64,000 bases of DNA from Clostridium carboxidivorans P7 (GTDB lineage Bacteria; Bacillota; Clostridia; Clostridiales; Clostridiaceae). How positions within the stretch are numbered: the first letter of the stretch is position 1; the number at the start of each line of letters is the position of its first letter. A program made the translations under genes and the position numbers. Under the pieces are notes generated by a model. That model worked only from the letters and a program-made list of their open reading frames with translations, did not search any database and was not told the DNA's origin. The stretch spans positions 1 to 64,000 of the forward strand of contig NZ_CP011803.1 of NCBI RefSeq assembly GCF_001038625.1, written 5' to 3'. This document shows positions 54,822 to 64,000 of this stretch, in pieces.

Positions 54822-54862
54822 ATGACCTAAGATTGAGTATAAAATCTTAGGTCATAAAATTT
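54822..54862 (+). terminator. Terminator of the his operon
   Basis: ATGACCTAAGATT / AATCTTAGGTCAT hairpin with AAAATTTT tail. Confidence 0.88.
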
Positions 54863-54960
54863 TATTAGAAATAAAATAAAAAATCATCCGATAATTCAAA
54901 AAATGTGATATTATGTAAATATGGCGATAAAAATATATATTAATGTAGGGGGAATTATAA

Positions 54961-55575
54961 ATGGCAAGAAATTCTGAAAATAAAGATAAAAATGAAATAA
55001 TATCAGAATTAGTAGAATTGGCGGCAAAGCCAATAGTAACAGCTAAAAGTTATTGGCATGAAAGTATTTATAATACATTAAGAGATAAAAAAGAAAAAAT
55101 AAAAAGTGAAAAAGAATATTCAATTTATTTGGAGTCAGAGCTTATTTATTTTAGAAGCCTTTGGAACAAAGAGTTGGATTTTATGTATGCATGGGGAAAA
55201 GAAGAAAAAATTCCCGAACCAGGCAAGATTAATGATATTATTGTTTATATAGAACAACAGTCTGAAACTATTATAGAAAATGAAAAAATAATGTTTGAAA
55301 ATGGCAAAAGTTTAGATAAAAATGATTTAGCATTTATAGAAAGATATACATCTATTACAGAACTACCTCAAAGGATCATTGCTTTAGAGGAAGACTACTT
55401 ATATTTTAAAATTAGAGACTATATAACTTTAAATGTATATCAGTTCATATCACATAATGAAGAGTTAGCAGTAGATTTATTAAAGGATGATACTAAAGAA
55501 ATGGTACAAAGAATTGCTGATTTAATTTCAAATTTTGCTGATGTGTGTATGTACATAGACTCCAAGGAAGAGTAA
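54961..55575 (+). CDS. Hypothetical soluble protein
   Basis: 204 residues, mostly charged and helical, without signal peptide or membrane span. Notable segments are ELAAKPIVTAKSYWHESIYNTLRDKKEKI and FRSLWNKELDFMYAWGKEEKIPEPG. Strong RBS (AGGGGG) and clear codon use support a real gene. I do not recognise a family. It follows the his terminator and precedes the repeat/MCP region, so context gives no role. Confidence 0.6.
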   Translation: MARNSENKDKNEIISELVELAAKPIVTAKSYWHESIYNTLRDKKEKIKSEKEYSIYLESELIYFRSLWNKELDFMYAWGKEEKIPEPGKINDIIVYIEQQSETIIENEKIMFENGKSLDKNDLAFIERYTSITELPQRIIALEEDYLYFKIRDYITLNVYQFISHNEELAVDLLKDDTKEMVQRIADLISNFADVCMYIDSKEE

Positions 55576-55640
55576 AAAGTATGTATGGTTATAGTAGTAA
55601 CTATAATTCACGGTTTAAAAAGATGCGAAGCATTTTTTTA

Positions 55641-55890
55641 GAGGACAATTGACAGAGGACAGAGGACAGTGAAGGTAAGTTTTCCTCCCTACGTCGGAAA
55701 ACTAATTTATTTTTAAAGCTTGTTTTTCTAACGCAAAAGAAGCTTGGAATTTATACAAGTCAACAATGTTTCACTTTAGTGAAACGAGTCATTAAAAATT
55801 TAATTAAAGATTTTTCGTAGCAAAGCGGAAAAAAATCATCCTTCACTGTCCTCTGTCAATTGTCCTCTGTCCTCTGAAAAAGTTGTGTCG
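55641..55890. repeat. Dispersed palindromic repeat, copy C (GAGGACA-ended)
   Basis: About 250 bases, reverse complement of copy A at 15.4 kb. Left end gaggacaattgacagaggac, right end tcctctgtcaattgtcctct; both ends are tandem GAGGACA units. The core contains GTTTCACTTTAGTGAAAC, CTTAATT-like and CGTAGCAAAGCGGA segments shared with A. Confidence 0.78.
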
Positions 55891-55951
55891 CATTAGGTTT
55901 ATATTAAATAAGAATTTTGTTTAATAATTAATATCATGGGGGGTAAGGTTT

Positions 55952-57955
55952 ATGAAAGGAAAAATGAAGCTTCACACGCAAATTATAGCAATATTAATTT
56001 TTATGGCAATAATACCTCAATGTATTATAGCTTTTTTTAATTATTATTACGTAAAGAAAAATTTTAACAATATGTTTAATGATTATTTATACACTACTCT
56101 TGGAAAAATAGATGAAACAATTAAGTCTGTGGATCAAAGCAGCAAGGAGTCAGTTGACATGATATCTAAGAATACTAATAATCAAAATGTTCTTAAAGAT
56201 ACTAATGCTGCCAACTCAATTCTTGATTTTAACAATGTTTATGCGCAAAGTCATAAGGAAGTAAGTGCAGCCTATTTAGGTGCAAGTGATGGAAGAATGC
56301 TCGTACAGCCTAAGCAGAATTTGCCAGAGGGTTATGATCCACGAAAGAGACCATGGTATCCACAAGCAGTATCCAAAAATGGAGAAATATTTCTTACAGA
56401 TCCTTATGAAGATGCCTTTAATAAAGGACAATATGTAGTCAGCTATGTAAAGTCAGTTAAGGACAATACTAGTGGACAAGTTATAGGAGTAGCTGGAATA
56501 GATATAAAGCTTACTCAAATTGCTCAACAAGTGGCTAATTCAAAAATAGGTGATTCAGGTTACGCAGCAGTAGTTGATGGAACAGGAACAATAATAGCAC
56601 ATAAGGATTCTTCTCTTATTGGAAAAAATTCTAAAGATCAAAAGTGGATAAACGATGTTGTTAATTCAGGAAAAACAGGAGTATTTGAAAAAATAAATGG
56701 TACAAATTATTTTGTATATAGTTTGAAAAATGCTGAAACTGGCTGGAAAATACTTGGCTTTATACCTGAAACAGAGTTTAATTCTAAAATAAATAGTATT
56801 CTAAAAATGATAGTTATTATAGGATTAATAGTTATCATTTTAGCAGTAGTAATTGGAAACTTATTTTCTAAATCTATTACTAAGCCTGTAGAGAATATTG
56901 AAAGAAGTTTAATTAAGCTTAGTAAGGGAGATTTCACAGAAAAAATAGATGAAGATGTAAAGTGTAGTACAGAAATACATTCTATAACAAAATCTTTGAA
57001 TTTAATGATAGGTGAGGTAGTAGAAATAATTAGAGAAACCATAGAAAGTTCTAAACGTATAAAAGAATCTACAGAAGCTATGGTTAATATATGCAAACAA
57101 TCTACTGGTGCAGGAGAAGAGATAGCTAAATCAATACAAGGTATTGCTAATGGAGCTTCAAATCAAGCACAAAATGTGGAAGATAGCTCTAAACTGGCTG
57201 AACTTTTAGGAGAAAAAGTAAAAGGATGTTTGGAGGATTCAAAACATATGCTAGAAGCTTCTAGTAGAGTTAAAGTTTCTACAGAAAAGGGTTTAGAAAA
57301 TATAAATAAGTTGGTGGTTAGTTTTGATAAAACAGCTAAATCCAATGAAGAAGTTTTAGAAGAAGTAAACGTGCTTGCTGAAAATTCTAAAAAGGTTAAT
57401 GAGATAACGGAAACTATAAAACAAATAACAGAACAAACTAATTTACTTGCACTAAATGCTAGTATAGAAGCAGCTAGAGCTGGTGAGGCTGGAAAAGGTT
57501 TTGCAGTAGTAGCAGAAGAAGTAAGAGAATTAGCAGAGCAATCAGGACAATCAGCAGAAGAAATTAATGCTATAGTAAATAAAATTGGAAGCAGTGTAAA
57601 AGCTGTTTTAAATAAAATTAATTATTCTACGGAAATAGGCATAGAAACAGGAAAGAGTGTACATCAAACTAATTCATCCTTTGAGGATATTGAGAGTGAT
57701 TCAAAAATACTTAGAAGCAGCATAGAAAAAGTAAGCAGTGAATTAGAAGGTGTTGGTAAAGATAGAGAAAATATAGTAGAAGCATTTTTAGGTTTAGCTC
57801 GAATTGCTGAAGACACGGCAGCATCTACAGAAGAAGTTAGTGCATCATCACAAGAGCAAGCTAGTGGACTTAGTGAAGTTCTAGCATCAGCAGAAAAATT
57901 AAGCAATTTAACAGACGAACTGAATGCTGCAGTTAAAAACTTTAAAATTAATTAA
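55952..57955 (+). CDS. Methyl-accepting chemotaxis protein (dCache)
   Basis: 667 residues. TM1 (~8-30), an extracellular dCache sensor (~40-275) with [13 protein letters not shown], typical of amino-acid sensing receptors, TM2 (~282-304), HAMP, and a cytoplasmic signalling domain with the conserved tip [21 protein letters not shown] followed by [16 protein letters not shown]. Ligand not determinable. RBS GGGGGGTAAGG. Single gene with terminator. Confidence 0.94.
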   Translation: MKGKMKLHTQIIAILIFMAIIPQCIIAFFNYYYVKKNFNNMFNDYLYTTLGKIDETIKSVDQSSKESVDMISKNTNNQNVLKDTNAANSILDFNNVYAQSHKEVSAAYLGASDGRMLVQPKQNLPEGYDPRKRPWYPQAVSKNGEIFLTDPYEDAFNKGQYVVSYVKSVKDNTSGQVIGVAGIDIKLTQIAQQVANSKIGDSGYAAVVDGTGTIIAHKDSSLIGKNSKDQKWINDVVNSGKTGVFEKINGTNYFVYSLKNAETGWKILGFIPETEFNSKINSILKMIVIIGLIVIILAVVIGNLFSKSITKPVENIERSLIKLSKGDFTEKIDEDVKCSTEIHSITKSLNLMIGEVVEIIRETIESSKRIKESTEAMVNICKQSTGAGEEIAKSIQGIANGASNQAQNVEDSSKLAELLGEKVKGCLEDSKHMLEASSRVKVSTEKGLENINKLVVSFDKTAKSNEEVLEEVNVLAENSKKVNEITETIKQITEQTNLLALNASIEAARAGEAGKGFAVVAEEVRELAEQSGQSAEEINAIVNKIGSSVKAVLNKINYSTEIGIETGKSVHQTNSSFEDIESDSKILRSSIEKVSSELEGVGKDRENIVEAFLGLARIAEDTAASTEEVSASSQEQASGLSEVLASAEKLSNLTDELNAAVKNFKIN

Positions 57956-57970
57956 AATTTTATTCTAGAT

Positions 57971-58005
57971 TTTAGCCAGTGAAAATTGATCACTGGCTAA
58001 ATGTT
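57971..58005 (+). terminator. Terminator after the chemoreceptor gene
   Basis: TTTAGCCAGTGA / TCACTGGCTAAA hairpin; modest T tail. Confidence 0.75.
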
Positions 58006-58133
58006 TCATATTATTTCGCTTTATTTTTTTTATATGAAAGTGTAAAATCTAATTAAAGTGTAATTTTATGAAAGAAGCAGTGATTGCAATGTCTATTGTG
58101 GTTATGTTTTTATAATAAAAGGAGGTATTTAAA

Positions 58134-58907
58134 ATGTTTGATACTCATATACACACAAAAATTTCTTCAGATTCAAAAATGGAAATAGAAGATGCTATAA
58201 AATGTGCTAAAAGTAGAAATATATCCATGATAATAACTGAGCACATGGATTTAAAATTTCCTAAGGAAGGGCTGTTTTGCTTTGATGCAGCACAATATTT
58301 TGAAGAGTATGATAAATATAGAGGTGAAGATCTTTTACTTGGCGTTGAAATTGGAATGAAGAAGGATTGTATTCAAGAAAGTAAGAAGGTTGCCAAGAAT
58401 AATCCTTTTGATTATATAATAGGATCTGTACATTTAGTGAATAATTTAGATATTTATTATGAAGAATATTATAAAGGAAAAAATAAAAGAGAAGCATATG
58501 AAAAGTATTTTATGTCCATGTTGGAATCTATAAAGACCTATGATTTTATAGATAGTATGGGACATATAGATTATATTTCAAGGTATGCTAAATATGAAGA
58601 TAAGGAAATATATTATGAGGAATACTCAGATATTATTGATGAAATATTAAAGGTTTTGATAAATACAGATAAATGTATGGAACTTAATACTAGAAGGCTT
58701 AATGATGAAAATGCAGTAAAAAACATAATACCTATTTATAAAAGATTTAGAGAGCTTGGTGGACAAAATATAACTATTGGTTCAGATGCCCACAATACAC
58801 TGTCTATTGGAAGTAATTTTAATGCAGCAAAAGACATTGCTAAATTGTGTGATCTAAAAATAGTATATTTTAAAGAAAGAAAGAAAGAGTATGAAAAAGA
58901 TCAATAA
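58134..58907 (+). CDS. hisK: Histidinol-phosphatase (PHP family)
   Basis: 257 residues. PHP metal motifs: FDTHIHTKISSDS (HxH), TEHMD, GVEIG, GSVHLV, GHIDY and SDAHN. This is the HisK/YtvP-type phosphatase that converts histidinol phosphate to histidinol. It fills the step missing from the his operon 3.3 kb upstream. RBS AAAGGAGG; the flavin reductase gene follows after 23 bases. Confidence 0.93.
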   Translation: MFDTHIHTKISSDSKMEIEDAIKCAKSRNISMIITEHMDLKFPKEGLFCFDAAQYFEEYDKYRGEDLLLGVEIGMKKDCIQESKKVAKNNPFDYIIGSVHLVNNLDIYYEEYYKGKNKREAYEKYFMSMLESIKTYDFIDSMGHIDYISRYAKYEDKEIYYEEYSDIIDEILKVLINTDKCMELNTRRLNDENAVKNIIPIYKRFRELGGQNITIGSDAHNTLSIGSNFNAAKDIAKLCDLKIVYFKERKKEYEKDQ

Positions 58908-58930
58908 GTTAATACGAGGAGGAATAAACT

Positions 58931-59428
58931 ATGGATTTTACAAATGATTTAGATAGGGCTATGGAATGCTTACATAAGGGTGGAGCATTTTTAACTTGTA
59001 AAAGTGAAAATAAGTTAAATACTATGACTATAAGTTGGGGAAGTATTGGATTTATGTGGAAAAAGCCAGTGTTCACAGTAATGATTAGGGAATCAAGATA
59101 TACTCGAGAGCTTATAGAGAAGTCAGGAGAATTTACTGTAACAATTCCACTAAACGACGCTATGAAAGAAGCATTAGCTGTTTGTGGTTCAAAATCAGGA
59201 AGAGATATAGATAAATTTAAGCAGTGTAATTTACAAGTAGAAGAAGGTAAAAGTACCTTTACTCCGGTTATAAAATGTAAGGCAATGCAATATGAATGCA
59301 AGATTTTATATAAAAATACTATAAGTTCTGATTCTATGGATAAAAATACGGAGAAGGAAATTTATAATGGTGAGAATTATCATACTATATATTATGGAGA
59401 AATTGTAAATTGCTATAAGGGTGAATAA
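58931..59428 (+). CDS. Flavin reductase family protein
   Basis: 165 residues with the flavin-reductase-like/FMN-binding split barrel: GGAFLTCKSENKLNTMTISWGSIGFMWKKPVFTVMIRESRYT and EFTVTIPLNDAMKEALAVCGSKSGRDIDKF. Such proteins bind FMN and may supply reduced flavin or act in small-molecule reduction. Same transcript as hisK by spacing; no functional tie known. Confidence 0.88.
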   Translation: MDFTNDLDRAMECLHKGGAFLTCKSENKLNTMTISWGSIGFMWKKPVFTVMIRESRYTRELIEKSGEFTVTIPLNDAMKEALAVCGSKSGRDIDKFKQCNLQVEEGKSTFTPVIKCKAMQYECKILYKNTISSDSMDKNTEKEIYNGENYHTIYYGEIVNCYKGE

Positions 59429-59437
59429 AATCATGAT

Positions 59438-59475
59438 AAATATCAAGAGCTAAATAGTTCTTGATATTTTATTTT
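59438..59475 (+). terminator. Terminator after the flavin reductase gene
   Basis: AATATCAAGA / TCTTGATATT hairpin with T-rich tail. Confidence 0.85.
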
Positions 59476-59534
59476 ATATCAATTGCTTGTTAAAAATAAA
59501 TGATAATATTATTATTTATACAAGGAGTGATATT

Positions 59535-60329
59535 ATGAGCCTTATAAAGAAAGTGTCAAAAATAAGCAATATTATAGCGAGTTCTACCAAGGAAAAAATA
59601 AAGTGCAGTTATTTGGAAATGAATATTAAAAGTTTAAATAAGAAACTTGAAAATATAGATGATAAAAAAGGAGCACATCTTATAATAAAAAAAGAAAATA
59701 TACAGAAAAAAATAGAAGAGGAAAAAATAAATGAAAGTGAAAGAAGAAAAAAAGCAGCAGAGGAGCTAAAAAAACAAGTTGAAATTTCAAAAGTAAAAAG
59801 AAAAGAAGAAGTTAAAGATTTAAATAATATTCAAAAGGTAAAAAAAGAATTTGAAGAACTTCCAATAGCAACAGCAATAGATGATTTAGTTTCGGGAGTA
59901 TCTGATATTGAAAAGGTACAAGAATTAGTGAAAAAGAGTCCAGAGAATATTTATGTTTGGCTTAATTTAGCAGAGACCATAAAATTTCATAAAAAAGCTT
60001 TTTTGATTATAAATGGAATAAAGGCACCTTGGGATATGGTTGGAAGTACTATTGATTTGACTATGGAATTTGTAGGAGGAGCAATAGAGGATAATGTAGA
60101 TAAAAACAAATGGACTTATGAAAGAGCTATTAATCAAGCTATAAAATTAGGAGCCACAAGAAAACAGATAAGAGAGTTTGCAGAAAATTATAAAAAGAAT
60201 CTAGTTATTTCAGGTATAAAAGGCACATCTCATATGATTTCGAAACAAGGTAAGAAGCTTACTAAAACTAGTGAGAGAGTCATAGATTTTGCAGTTGATA
60301 AATTTCTGCTAAAAAACAATAAGAAATAG
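59535..60329 (+). CDS. Hypothetical protein with long coiled coil
   Basis: 264 residues from ATG 59535 (AAGGAGTGAT upstream; the longer frame from 59487 has no RBS). Residues ~25-115 are a lysine/glutamate-rich coiled coil, followed by a small domain with YVWLNLAETIKFHKKAFLIINGIKAPWDMVGSTIDLTMEF and a basic C-terminus. No signal peptide. 16 bases before rarA, so probably co-transcribed. Family not recognised. Confidence 0.65.
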   Translation: MSLIKKVSKISNIIASSTKEKIKCSYLEMNIKSLNKKLENIDDKKGAHLIIKKENIQKKIEEEKINESERRKKAAEELKKQVEISKVKRKEEVKDLNNIQKVKKEFEELPIATAIDDLVSGVSDIEKVQELVKKSPENIYVWLNLAETIKFHKKAFLIINGIKAPWDMVGSTIDLTMEFVGGAIEDNVDKNKWTYERAINQAIKLGATRKQIREFAENYKKNLVISGIKGTSHMISKQGKKLTKTSERVIDFAVDKFLLKNNKK

Positions 60330-60345
60330 AGGAGAGACACATAAT

Positions 60346-61611
60346 ATGAATCCTTTAGCCAATAAAATAAGACCTAAAAATTTAGATGAAGTAATAGGAC
60401 AGAAACATTTATTAGGAGAAGGAAAAATACTTCAAGATATGATAAGTTCAGGTCATCTAATGAACATGATTTTTTATGGACCTCCAGGTACAGGAAAAAC
60501 TACTGTAGCTAATATAATAGCTTCTGCTACAGGAAAAAAGTTTTATAAATTAAATGCTACGACAGATTCCTTAAAAGATATTAAGGATATCATAAAGGAT
60601 TTAAATACCATAATGGGATATAATGGTGTAATTCTTTATATAGATGAAATTCATCATTTTACTAAAAGAATTCAACAAAGTTTATTAGAATTTATTGAAA
60701 ACGGGCAAATAACATTAATAGGCAGTACTACGGAGAATCCATATTTTTATATATTTAAAGCTATTTTAAGTAGATCTATAGTATTGGAATTTAAGAAGCT
60801 TACTAAGGAAGATATAGTAAAAGGTTTGAAAAGGGCATTGGAACTTATCAAAGATGATTTTCCTGGGAAAATTATAAGCTATGATGAAGCAGCGTTAGAT
60901 TATATGGGAGAACTATGTGAAGGCGATTTGAGAAGAGCTTTAAATATATTAGAGTTAATATTATATTCTAATTCTTTAAGAGAAGATAAAGTTCATATTA
61001 CAGTGGATTCTGTAGAAAAGTTTTCACAGAAAAAAATATTAAATTATGATAGAGATGGAGATAGTCATTACGATATTTTAAGTGCATTTCAGAAATCTAT
61101 AAGAGGCAGCGATGCAAATGCAGCAATATTATATCTTGGAATGCTTATAAAGGCAGGAGACTTAGCTTCAATATGCAGAAGACTTTTAGTTATTGCCTCG
61201 GAGGATGTGGGTCTTGCTTATCCTCAAGCTATATCCATAGTGAAAGCTTGTATTGATTCAGCATTACAATTAGGATTTCCTGAAGCAAGAATACCACTTT
61301 CAGAGGCTGTTATACTTTTAGCTACAGCACCTAAATCTAACTCAGCAATTTTAGCTATTGATTCTGCACTTAAAGACTTAGAAACCTTGGATGTTGGAGA
61401 AATACCTTTATATCTTAAAGATGGACATTATGAAGGTGCAAAAGTCTTAGGAAGAATGCAAAATTATAAATATCCGCATAATTATAAAAATAGTTATGTA
61501 GAACAACAATACCTCCCAGATAACGTAAAAACTAAACAATATTATAGCTTTGGTAATAATAAAATGGAGCAAATAAGCAAAGCATATTGGGATAAAATTA
61601 AAGAAAAATAA
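60346..61611 (+). CDS. rarA: Replication-associated recombination protein A
   Basis: 421 residues, AAA+ ATPase of the RarA/MgsA/WRNIP1 family. Opens with MNPLANKIRPKNLDEVIGQKH; Walker A GPPGTGKTT, Walker B VILYIDEIHHFTKRIQ, sensor 1 STTENPYF and the C-terminal LRRALNILEL ... RGSDANAAILYLGMLIKAGDL region. Acts at stalled replication forks. RBS GGAGAG. Confidence 0.95.
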   Translation: MNPLANKIRPKNLDEVIGQKHLLGEGKILQDMISSGHLMNMIFYGPPGTGKTTVANIIASATGKKFYKLNATTDSLKDIKDIIKDLNTIMGYNGVILYIDEIHHFTKRIQQSLLEFIENGQITLIGSTTENPYFYIFKAILSRSIVLEFKKLTKEDIVKGLKRALELIKDDFPGKIISYDEAALDYMGELCEGDLRRALNILELILYSNSLREDKVHITVDSVEKFSQKKILNYDRDGDSHYDILSAFQKSIRGSDANAAILYLGMLIKAGDLASICRRLLVIASEDVGLAYPQAISIVKACIDSALQLGFPEARIPLSEAVILLATAPKSNSAILAIDSALKDLETLDVGEIPLYLKDGHYEGAKVLGRMQNYKYPHNYKNSYVEQQYLPDNVKTKQYYSFGNNKMEQISKAYWDKIKEK

Positions 61612-61749
61612 GGAAGCATGATTGTTCAATTTTTACAGTTTAAATGCATTTGTATAAAAAGATTTTAAAATAATAAAGTATAAATGTAAAATGGCAAACA
61701 ATGATTATTTTGCTATTTTGTAAACATATTAAGATAGGAGAGAGGTTAC
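61612..61749. other. Short intergenic region
   Basis: No gene; TTGTTCAATTTTTACAG/AATGGCAAACAATGATTATTTTGC segments form a loose hairpin (CAAACAATG...), T-rich, possibly ending rarA. AAGATAGGAGAGAGG is the RBS of the next gene. Confidence 0.35.
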
Positions 61750-62547
61750 ATGAATAATGAAAAAGAAGATATTTTGAAAGTACTTATAAATAATCCGTAT
61801 TACATAAAGTCTATTGATAATCCTACAGAGGAAATGCAAATGATAGCTATAAAAAAGGATGGCATGCTTTTAAAATATATAGCAAACCCTACAATTAAAA
61901 TTCAATATGAAGCCTTAAAGTCCAATAAGTGGGCTATTGAATATATAAAGGAACCAACAGAGGAAATGTGCAGTTTTGTAGTGGAACAAGCTTGGAATGC
62001 AATTAAATATATTAAAAATCCATCTAAAGAAATTTTAGTTAAGGCTATAAAGCAAAAAGGATGGGCTATTCAATTTTACAAGGATCCACCTGAAGAAATT
62101 CAAATTATGGCAGTGGAAAAAGATTGGGATTCTATTAAGTATATAGAACAACCAACGGAGAAAGTAAAAGTTAGAGCAGTTGAAATGGAATGGAATGCCA
62201 TAAAATATATAAAAGAACCATCTATGAAAGTTCAAAGAATAGCTGTGTCTAAAAATGAAGAGGCTATAACGTTTATTAAAAATATAACAGAAGAAACGTG
62301 GAAGAATTTTATTGAAGATAATATTAAGGTCCTAAAGTATGTAGAAAATAAAATTTCTCAAGTTGATATAGAAGAAATTATTAAAGATAAAATTAAAAAA
62401 GAAGATGTTAATAAGGATTATATTATAGATTTTATAAAAGATAGTACTTTAAAAATTGATAAGATTAAATTTATATATAAATATGGCAGCATGAAGGCTA
62501 AAGCTACACTTTTAGATTATAAGCTTTCAATATCAAATAATCTTTAA
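61750..62547 (+). CDS. Repeat protein, DUF4116-like helical solenoid
   Basis: 265 residues. Residues ~10-190 hold about seven tandem units of 23-24 residues with consensus PTEE-Q--AV---WNAIKYIK-, for example PTEEMCSFVVEQAWNAIKYI and PTEKVKVRAVEMEWNAIKYI. Each unit should form a helix pair. The pattern is like DUF4116 repeats found in large bacterial proteins. The C-terminal third is charged and non-repetitive. RBS GGAGAGAGG. Followed by a MoxR-type ATPase gene; role unknown. Confidence 0.75.
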   Translation: MNNEKEDILKVLINNPYYIKSIDNPTEEMQMIAIKKDGMLLKYIANPTIKIQYEALKSNKWAIEYIKEPTEEMCSFVVEQAWNAIKYIKNPSKEILVKAIKQKGWAIQFYKDPPEEIQIMAVEKDWDSIKYIEQPTEKVKVRAVEMEWNAIKYIKEPSMKVQRIAVSKNEEAITFIKNITEETWKNFIEDNIKVLKYVENKISQVDIEEIIKDKIKKEDVNKDYIIDFIKDSTLKIDKIKFIYKYGSMKAKATLLDYKLSISNNL

Positions 62548-62620
62548 TTAAAATGTTAATTTCCACGTTACAAAATCAAGTATGATATGAAAATTTGAAT
62601 AAAAGAAAGGGGAAATAAAA

Positions 62621-63772
62621 ATGAATTTTACAGATGCACTATTAACAGTAGAATTAGTTATTAAAAGTGACTCAGTACCTTTGATTGTAGGTGAAAGTGG
62701 TATAGGAAAAACTGCACTGGTTAAAAGTTTAGCACAAATGCATAATTATTATAGTATAGGCATAGATGGCAATATGCTTAAGGAGGGCGAAATTGGAGGG
62801 TTACCTACAGTTGAAGAATATAAGGTAAATGTGGATGGAAATGTAGAAATAAGAAAAAAGACTGTATACGCAATACATACAAAACTTTTAGAAATACACA
62901 ATGTTTTGAAAAAGGATCCCAACAAAAAAATATTGTTGTTCATCGATGAACTAAATAGGTGTGAACATAGTGTACAGCAAGAGCTTATGAATATAATATT
63001 AAACAGAGAAATAAATGGGTATAGGTTACATGATAATGTAAAAGTTATAGCTGCTATGAATCCATCTAATAAATATGATAATTTTGCCAATACAGATTAC
63101 CAGGTAGTAGATATGGATCCTGCACAAGAAGATAGATTTGTTTGGATTGAAATGGAAGCAGATGCCAGGTCATGGCTTCAGTGGGGAATGAAGAAGAACG
63201 ATAAAAATGGACAAACTAACATACATGAAGAAGTATTGGAGTTTATAGCAAACTTTCCTGAATATTTGAGTACTCCAAATTCAAAAGAATACATAAAGGC
63301 TACCCCAAGAAGCTGGGAAAGAGTGTCTAAAGCTTATAGAGTCTACTTAAATAGTAAAAATGAAATACCTTCTAGAATATTTTATAATGTTGTAAAGGGA
63401 AATTTGGGTGCAAGCATTGCTCAAGATTTTTATAATTATTTAGAAAATAATAAAAATCCTCTAATAAAGCCAGAAAATATATTTATAGATGAGAATATAA
63501 GTGATGAGCTGAAAGAAAGAATAGAAAGTGAAAGCCATTCTAGATTATATCTTACTGCTAAAAATGCATTGAATTATCTTAATAATAAAGAACATGGAAA
63601 AAGAGAGATTAGGTTATTATCAGAATTATTGCAATGTTATCCTGCAGATTTAAAAATGAGTATAATGCAAGAAATAAAATGGAATTATGAAGATAGTTTA
63701 TATAAGGAATTTTTAGAAGAGCCATCTTTTGTAGAAGGATACTTTGATGTATATGAAATGGTAAATTCTTAG
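62621..63772 (+). CDS. MoxR-type AAA ATPase
   Basis: 383 residues. Walker A GESGIGKTALV, Walker B ILLFIDELNRCEHSVQQELMN and sensor 1 VIAAMNPSN are of the AAA_5/MoxR branch. Such ATPases act with VWA-domain proteins to remodel or assemble protein complexes. The next gene starts 27 bases later on the same strand. RBS AAAGGGGAAAT. Confidence 0.88.
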   Translation: MNFTDALLTVELVIKSDSVPLIVGESGIGKTALVKSLAQMHNYYSIGIDGNMLKEGEIGGLPTVEEYKVNVDGNVEIRKKTVYAIHTKLLEIHNVLKKDPNKKILLFIDELNRCEHSVQQELMNIILNREINGYRLHDNVKVIAAMNPSNKYDNFANTDYQVVDMDPAQEDRFVWIEMEADARSWLQWGMKKNDKNGQTNIHEEVLEFIANFPEYLSTPNSKEYIKATPRSWERVSKAYRVYLNSKNEIPSRIFYNVVKGNLGASIAQDFYNYLENNKNPLIKPENIFIDENISDELKERIESESHSRLYLTAKNALNYLNNKEHGKREIRLLSELLQCYPADLKMSIMQEIKWNYEDSLYKEFLEEPSFVEGYFDVYEMVNS

Positions 63773-63799
63773 AAATTTGAATGAAAAAGGGTGATTTAA

Positions 63800-64000
63800 A
63801 TGGAGGAAGTTAATAAGTTTGAGGATTTGAGAATTAAATTATTAAATGAAGTAATTCAGTGGGACAACAAGCCTAATTTAACAAAAGAATTTAAAGAAAA
63901 TTTTTTTAAATTACTAGAACTTTGTACATTTTCTATGATGCAGGATAAGGATAATTTTTTTGCTCTTTTTACAGTTCAAATGAAAAGAGAAATAAGACTG
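63800..64000 (+). CDS. Start of probable VWA-type partner protein, cut by window end
   Basis: 67 codons visible from ATG 63800 (AAAAAGGGTG upstream): MEEVNKFEDLRIKLLNEVIQ, then WDNKPNLTKEFKENFFKLLEL. The visible part resembles the N-terminus of metallopeptidase/VWA-like (DUF2201-type) proteins that usually follow MoxR ATPases of this class, but the diagnostic domain is outside the window. The frame is open to the last base. Confidence 0.6.
   Translation, partial: MEEVNKFEDLRIKLLNEVIQWDNKPNLTKEFKENFFKLLELCTFSMMQDKDNFFALFTVQMKREIRL

Noticed and set aside
1..64000. CRISPR array
   Set aside because: No run of identical 24-37 bp repeats with unique spacers seen; the repeats found are degenerate 20-bp units in an IS end, or dispersed palindromes. 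No cas genes.
1..64000. tRNA or rRNA genes
   Set aside because: No cloverleaf with a CCA/TTC loop pattern or rRNA core motif was recognised on either strand; a tRNAscan run would be decisive.

Overview
The window is very AT-rich chromosomal DNA of an anaerobic, endospore-forming low-GC Firmicute, most likely a Clostridium (sensu stricto). The signs are an alpha/beta-type and an H-type small acid-soluble spore protein, strong AGGAGG ribosome sites with many TTG/GTG starts, a butanol-dehydrogenase-type alcohol dehydrogenase, amino-acid catabolism genes, an Agr peptide-signalling locus, and T-box and preQ1 riboswitches. The species cannot be fixed from the sequence; gene content resembles proteolytic clostridia of the C. 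sporogenes/C. botulinum type.

Layout. 1-4.6 kb: 3' end of a glutamate-synthase-like oxidoreductase, then an agr-type locus (two paralogous small membrane proteins, agrB, a 45-codon agrD and a PAS histidine kinase). 4.7-10.9 kb: azoreductase, methionine gamma-lyase with its TyrR-like sigma-54 activator, a lone YopX protein and an alcohol dehydrogenase. 11-15.4 kb: ABC exporter plus two-component system. 15.6-18 kb: a sodium:solute symporter behind a tyrosine T-box with a duplicated terminator module, and a YjbQ protein. 18.3-24.2 kb: accessory stretch with an IS30-family element, two DUF2975/XRE-type modules, a dispersed palindromic repeat, a spore protein, a structured RNA candidate and an amidase. 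24.5-29 kb: small proteins and a preQ1-riboswitch operon that joins a double-cubane-cluster-type reductase pair to queD-queE-queC. 29-41 kb: amino-acid permease/dipeptidase, PAP2, glyA, a ThrE pair, HAD phosphatase, glycosyltransferase, ferredoxin, Crp/Fnr regulator and LutC-like protein. 41.4-46.4 kb: amino-acid ABC importer with an M20 deacylase and a PatB C-S lyase. 46.9-54.8 kb: complete hisZGDBHACFIE operon; the matching histidinol phosphatase is at 58.1 kb. 55-64 kb: chemoreceptor, flavin reductase, rarA, a repeat protein, and a MoxR ATPase followed by the start of its likely partner.

How genes work together. Amino-acid sulfur and nitrogen metabolism dominates: methionine gamma-lyase (perfect -24/-12 promoter and two perfect TyrR boxes), the tyrosine-T-box symporter, the importer/M20/PatB module, SHMT, ThrE exporter and histidine biosynthesis. 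Regulation is unusually legible: sigma-54 promoter with tandem enhancer boxes, T-box, preQ1 riboswitch, three XRE operators around a consensus promoter, and an HcpR-like palindrome.

The best candidates for something undescribed are (i) the ATP-dependent double-cubane-type reductase pair under a preQ1 riboswitch, (ii) the agr locus with stand-alone sensor-like membrane proteins and no AgrA, (iii) the structured RNA at about 22.85-23.16 kb, and (iv) the dispersed repeat family with interchangeable tandem-repeat ends.
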